In this document: in pieces, positions 63,282 to 64,000 of the stretch
Position numbering within the stretch: the stretch's first letter is position 1
Layout: the number at the start of each line of letters is the position of its first letter
From: Channallabes apus
Taxonomy: Eukaryota; Chordata; Actinopteri; Siluriformes; Clariidae
Length of the DNA: 64,000 bases
Direction of reading: 5' to 3'
Assembly (NCBI GenBank): GCA_030522415.1
Contig: JAMASW010000031.1
Span: 372,001-436,000 of the forward strand
Program-made: the position numbers and the translations under genes
The notes under the pieces: generated by a model
What the model was told of the DNA's origin: nothing
What the model saw: only the letters and a program-made list of their open reading frames with translations
Databases searched by the model: none

Positions 63282-64000
63282 ACAACTAATGCATAGTTAT
63301 ATAAAACAAACAAAATCAGTTTGTATTCATTTCTCTGAAACAAAATGCGAAAAAGAATTACAAAAAAGTTGTTTTTCAACATGTATACAAAGAATGCATT
63401 AATGTATTGAAAATGATCATCTCTTCCACTTTCATGCACAAGACGGTGAGATAAAGCGTTTGCTGCGTTCTTAGCTCTGTACGAGCTCAGGAAAGCGGTT
63501 TTCTCACACAACTAATGTATAGTTATGTAAAACAAACAAAATCAGTTTGTATTCATTTTTCTGGAACAAAATGAGAAAACGAATAACAAAAAAGTTGTTT
63601 TTCAACATGTATACAAAGAATGCATTAGTGTATTGAAAATGATCATCTCGTCCACTTTCATGCACAACACGGTGAGATAAAGCGTTTGCTGCGTTCTTAG
63701 CTCTGTACGAGCTCAGGAAAGCGGTTTTCTCACACAACTAATGCATAGTTATGTAAAACAAACAAAATCAGTTTGTATTCATTTCTCTGAAACAAAATGC
63801 GAAAAAGAATAACAAAAAAGTTGTTTTTCAACATGTATACAAAGAATGCATTAATGTATTGAAAATGATCATCTCGTCCACTTTCATGCACAACACGGTG
63901 AGATAAAGCGTTTGCTGCGTTCTTAGCTCTGTACGAGCTCAGGAAAGCGGTTTTCTCACACAACTAATGCATAGTTATGTAAAACAAACAAAATGAGTTT
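63282..64000. repeat. Right edge: d-like, x-like and y monomers and a 41-bp partial monomer
   Basis: The monomers at 63282-63507 (R class, A20, G161, with AGAATTAC near 63358), 63508-63733 (x-like with C73 and T11, and a private GCATTAGTG near 63628) and 63734-63959 (y) are complete. The last 41 bp (63960-64000) begin another monomer with C11 and G36. The array clearly continues beyond the window. Confidence 0.85.

Larger units (their letters stand above)
1..64000. repeat. 226-bp satellite DNA array, 283 full monomers plus a partial one
   Basis: Every base belongs to a head-to-tail repeat in one orientation. Monomers begin ACAACTAA (or ACAACTAACG in one subtype) and recur every 226 bp, with the first starting exactly at base 1. 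Monomers differ mainly by single substitutions at about 30 recurrent diagnostic positions. The only length changes seen are one 227-bp monomer at 3391-3617, one 225-bp monomer at 12206-12430, five 225-bp monomers with a short T-run, nine 227-bp monomers of one subtype, and a 223-bp monomer at 57635-57857. These sum to +1 and account exactly for 63959 bp. The array runs off both window ends. Long homogeneous arrays with higher-order repeats are typical of eukaryotic heterochromatin; which chromosomal region this is cannot be told from the sequence. I do not recognise the family. Confidence 0.98.
58988..64000. repeat. Domain III: mixed subtypes and a new 10-monomer unit
   Basis: About 22 monomers. 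Subtypes with domain I marks (G161, CCT, T11) are interleaved with domain II marks (Am, y, C165/GCC). New subtypes appear: one with TTCTACTTTC near 59810, one with GAACAAATTGAG near 60405, one with GAATGAATTAATGTATTAAAA near 60683, and one with GCGTTATTAGC near 60984. It may be the far edge of the domain II expansion or an older, more mixed zone. Confidence 0.82.

Noticed and set aside
223..63963. Hundreds of tandem 77-aa proteins on the minus strand with a hydrophobic stretch
   Set aside because: The start is TTG immediately after a stop, there is no fixed ribosome-binding or Kozak context, the frame slips each 226 bp, and broken versions are amplified as freely as intact ones. It is an open-frame artefact of the satellite.
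1..64000. CRISPR-like or other prokaryotic repeat array
   Set aside because: There are no short repeats separated by unique spacers and no cas-like genes; the whole 226-bp unit repeats without unique DNA.
1..64000. CENP-B box
   Set aside because: I looked for the CENP-B core (TTCG followed by A and CGGG at set spacing) and saw no match on either strand. AGCGG near rel 213 lacks the rest of the motif.
1..64000. tRNA-derived or Pol III (A/B box) element, 5S rRNA or telomere repeats
   Set aside because: No GGTTCGA-type B box, no 5S-like sequence and no TTAGGG/TTAGG-type repeats were seen in the monomer.
1..64000. Transposon, LTR or other mobile element as the source of the array
   Set aside because: No terminal repeats, target-site duplications, polymerase or transposase frames are visible; monomers join directly.
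1..64000. Assembly artefact from artificial repetition
   Set aside because: Units differ by ordered subtype markers, private mutations and hybrids, which simple artificial duplication would not give. A collapsed or expanded copy number still cannot be excluded without reads.

Overview
The whole window is one uninterrupted tandem array of a 226-bp satellite DNA monomer. I counted 283 complete monomers (1-63959) plus a 41-bp partial one (63960-64000). There is no gap, inversion, transposon, RNA gene or convincing protein gene. The length bookkeeping closes exactly: 283 x 226 = 63958, and the indels I located (+1 near 3481; -1 near 12220; five monomers short by one T; nine monomers long by 1; one monomer short by 3) sum to +1. 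A long satellite array with higher-order repeats (HORs) points to eukaryotic heterochromatin, such as centromeric, pericentromeric, subtelomeric or B/sex-chromosome DNA. I do not recognise the family and cannot name the species.

Positions below marked 'rel' count from 1 at the first base of each ACAACTAA... monomer. A typical monomer is about 33% GC: rel 1-134 is about 24% GC with runs of A and T, and rel 135-226 is about 47% GC. Two monomer classes recur. The L class has T52, G57, A67. The R class has C52, A57, C67 and usually A20. Letter codes for subtypes are defined in the domain entries, so each HOR can be read as a string of letters.

Layout. Domain I (1-19888) is built on a 15-monomer HOR of 3390 bp, complete once at 13109-16498. 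Its other copies are shortened by internal deletion to 13, 14, 6, 14 and 10 monomers, and there is a 7-monomer local duplication. Domain II (19889-58987) uses a different monomer set, based on a 10-monomer unit of about 2.26 kb with many insertions and deletions of whole monomers. It contains a nested 17-monomer (3843-bp) tandem duplication at 25761-33446. Domain III (58988-64000) mixes subtypes of I and II and holds a recent 2260-bp tandem duplication.

The minus strand of each monomer has a roughly 77-codon open frame, but it shows no sign of coding. It starts at TTG right after a TAG and slips frame at every monomer, because 226 = 3 x 75 + 1. Nonsense and frameshift variants have also been amplified freely. 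The biology here is repeat turnover (unequal exchange, conversion, segmental duplication) and possibly chromatin function through short dyads and phased A/T tracts, not genes working together.
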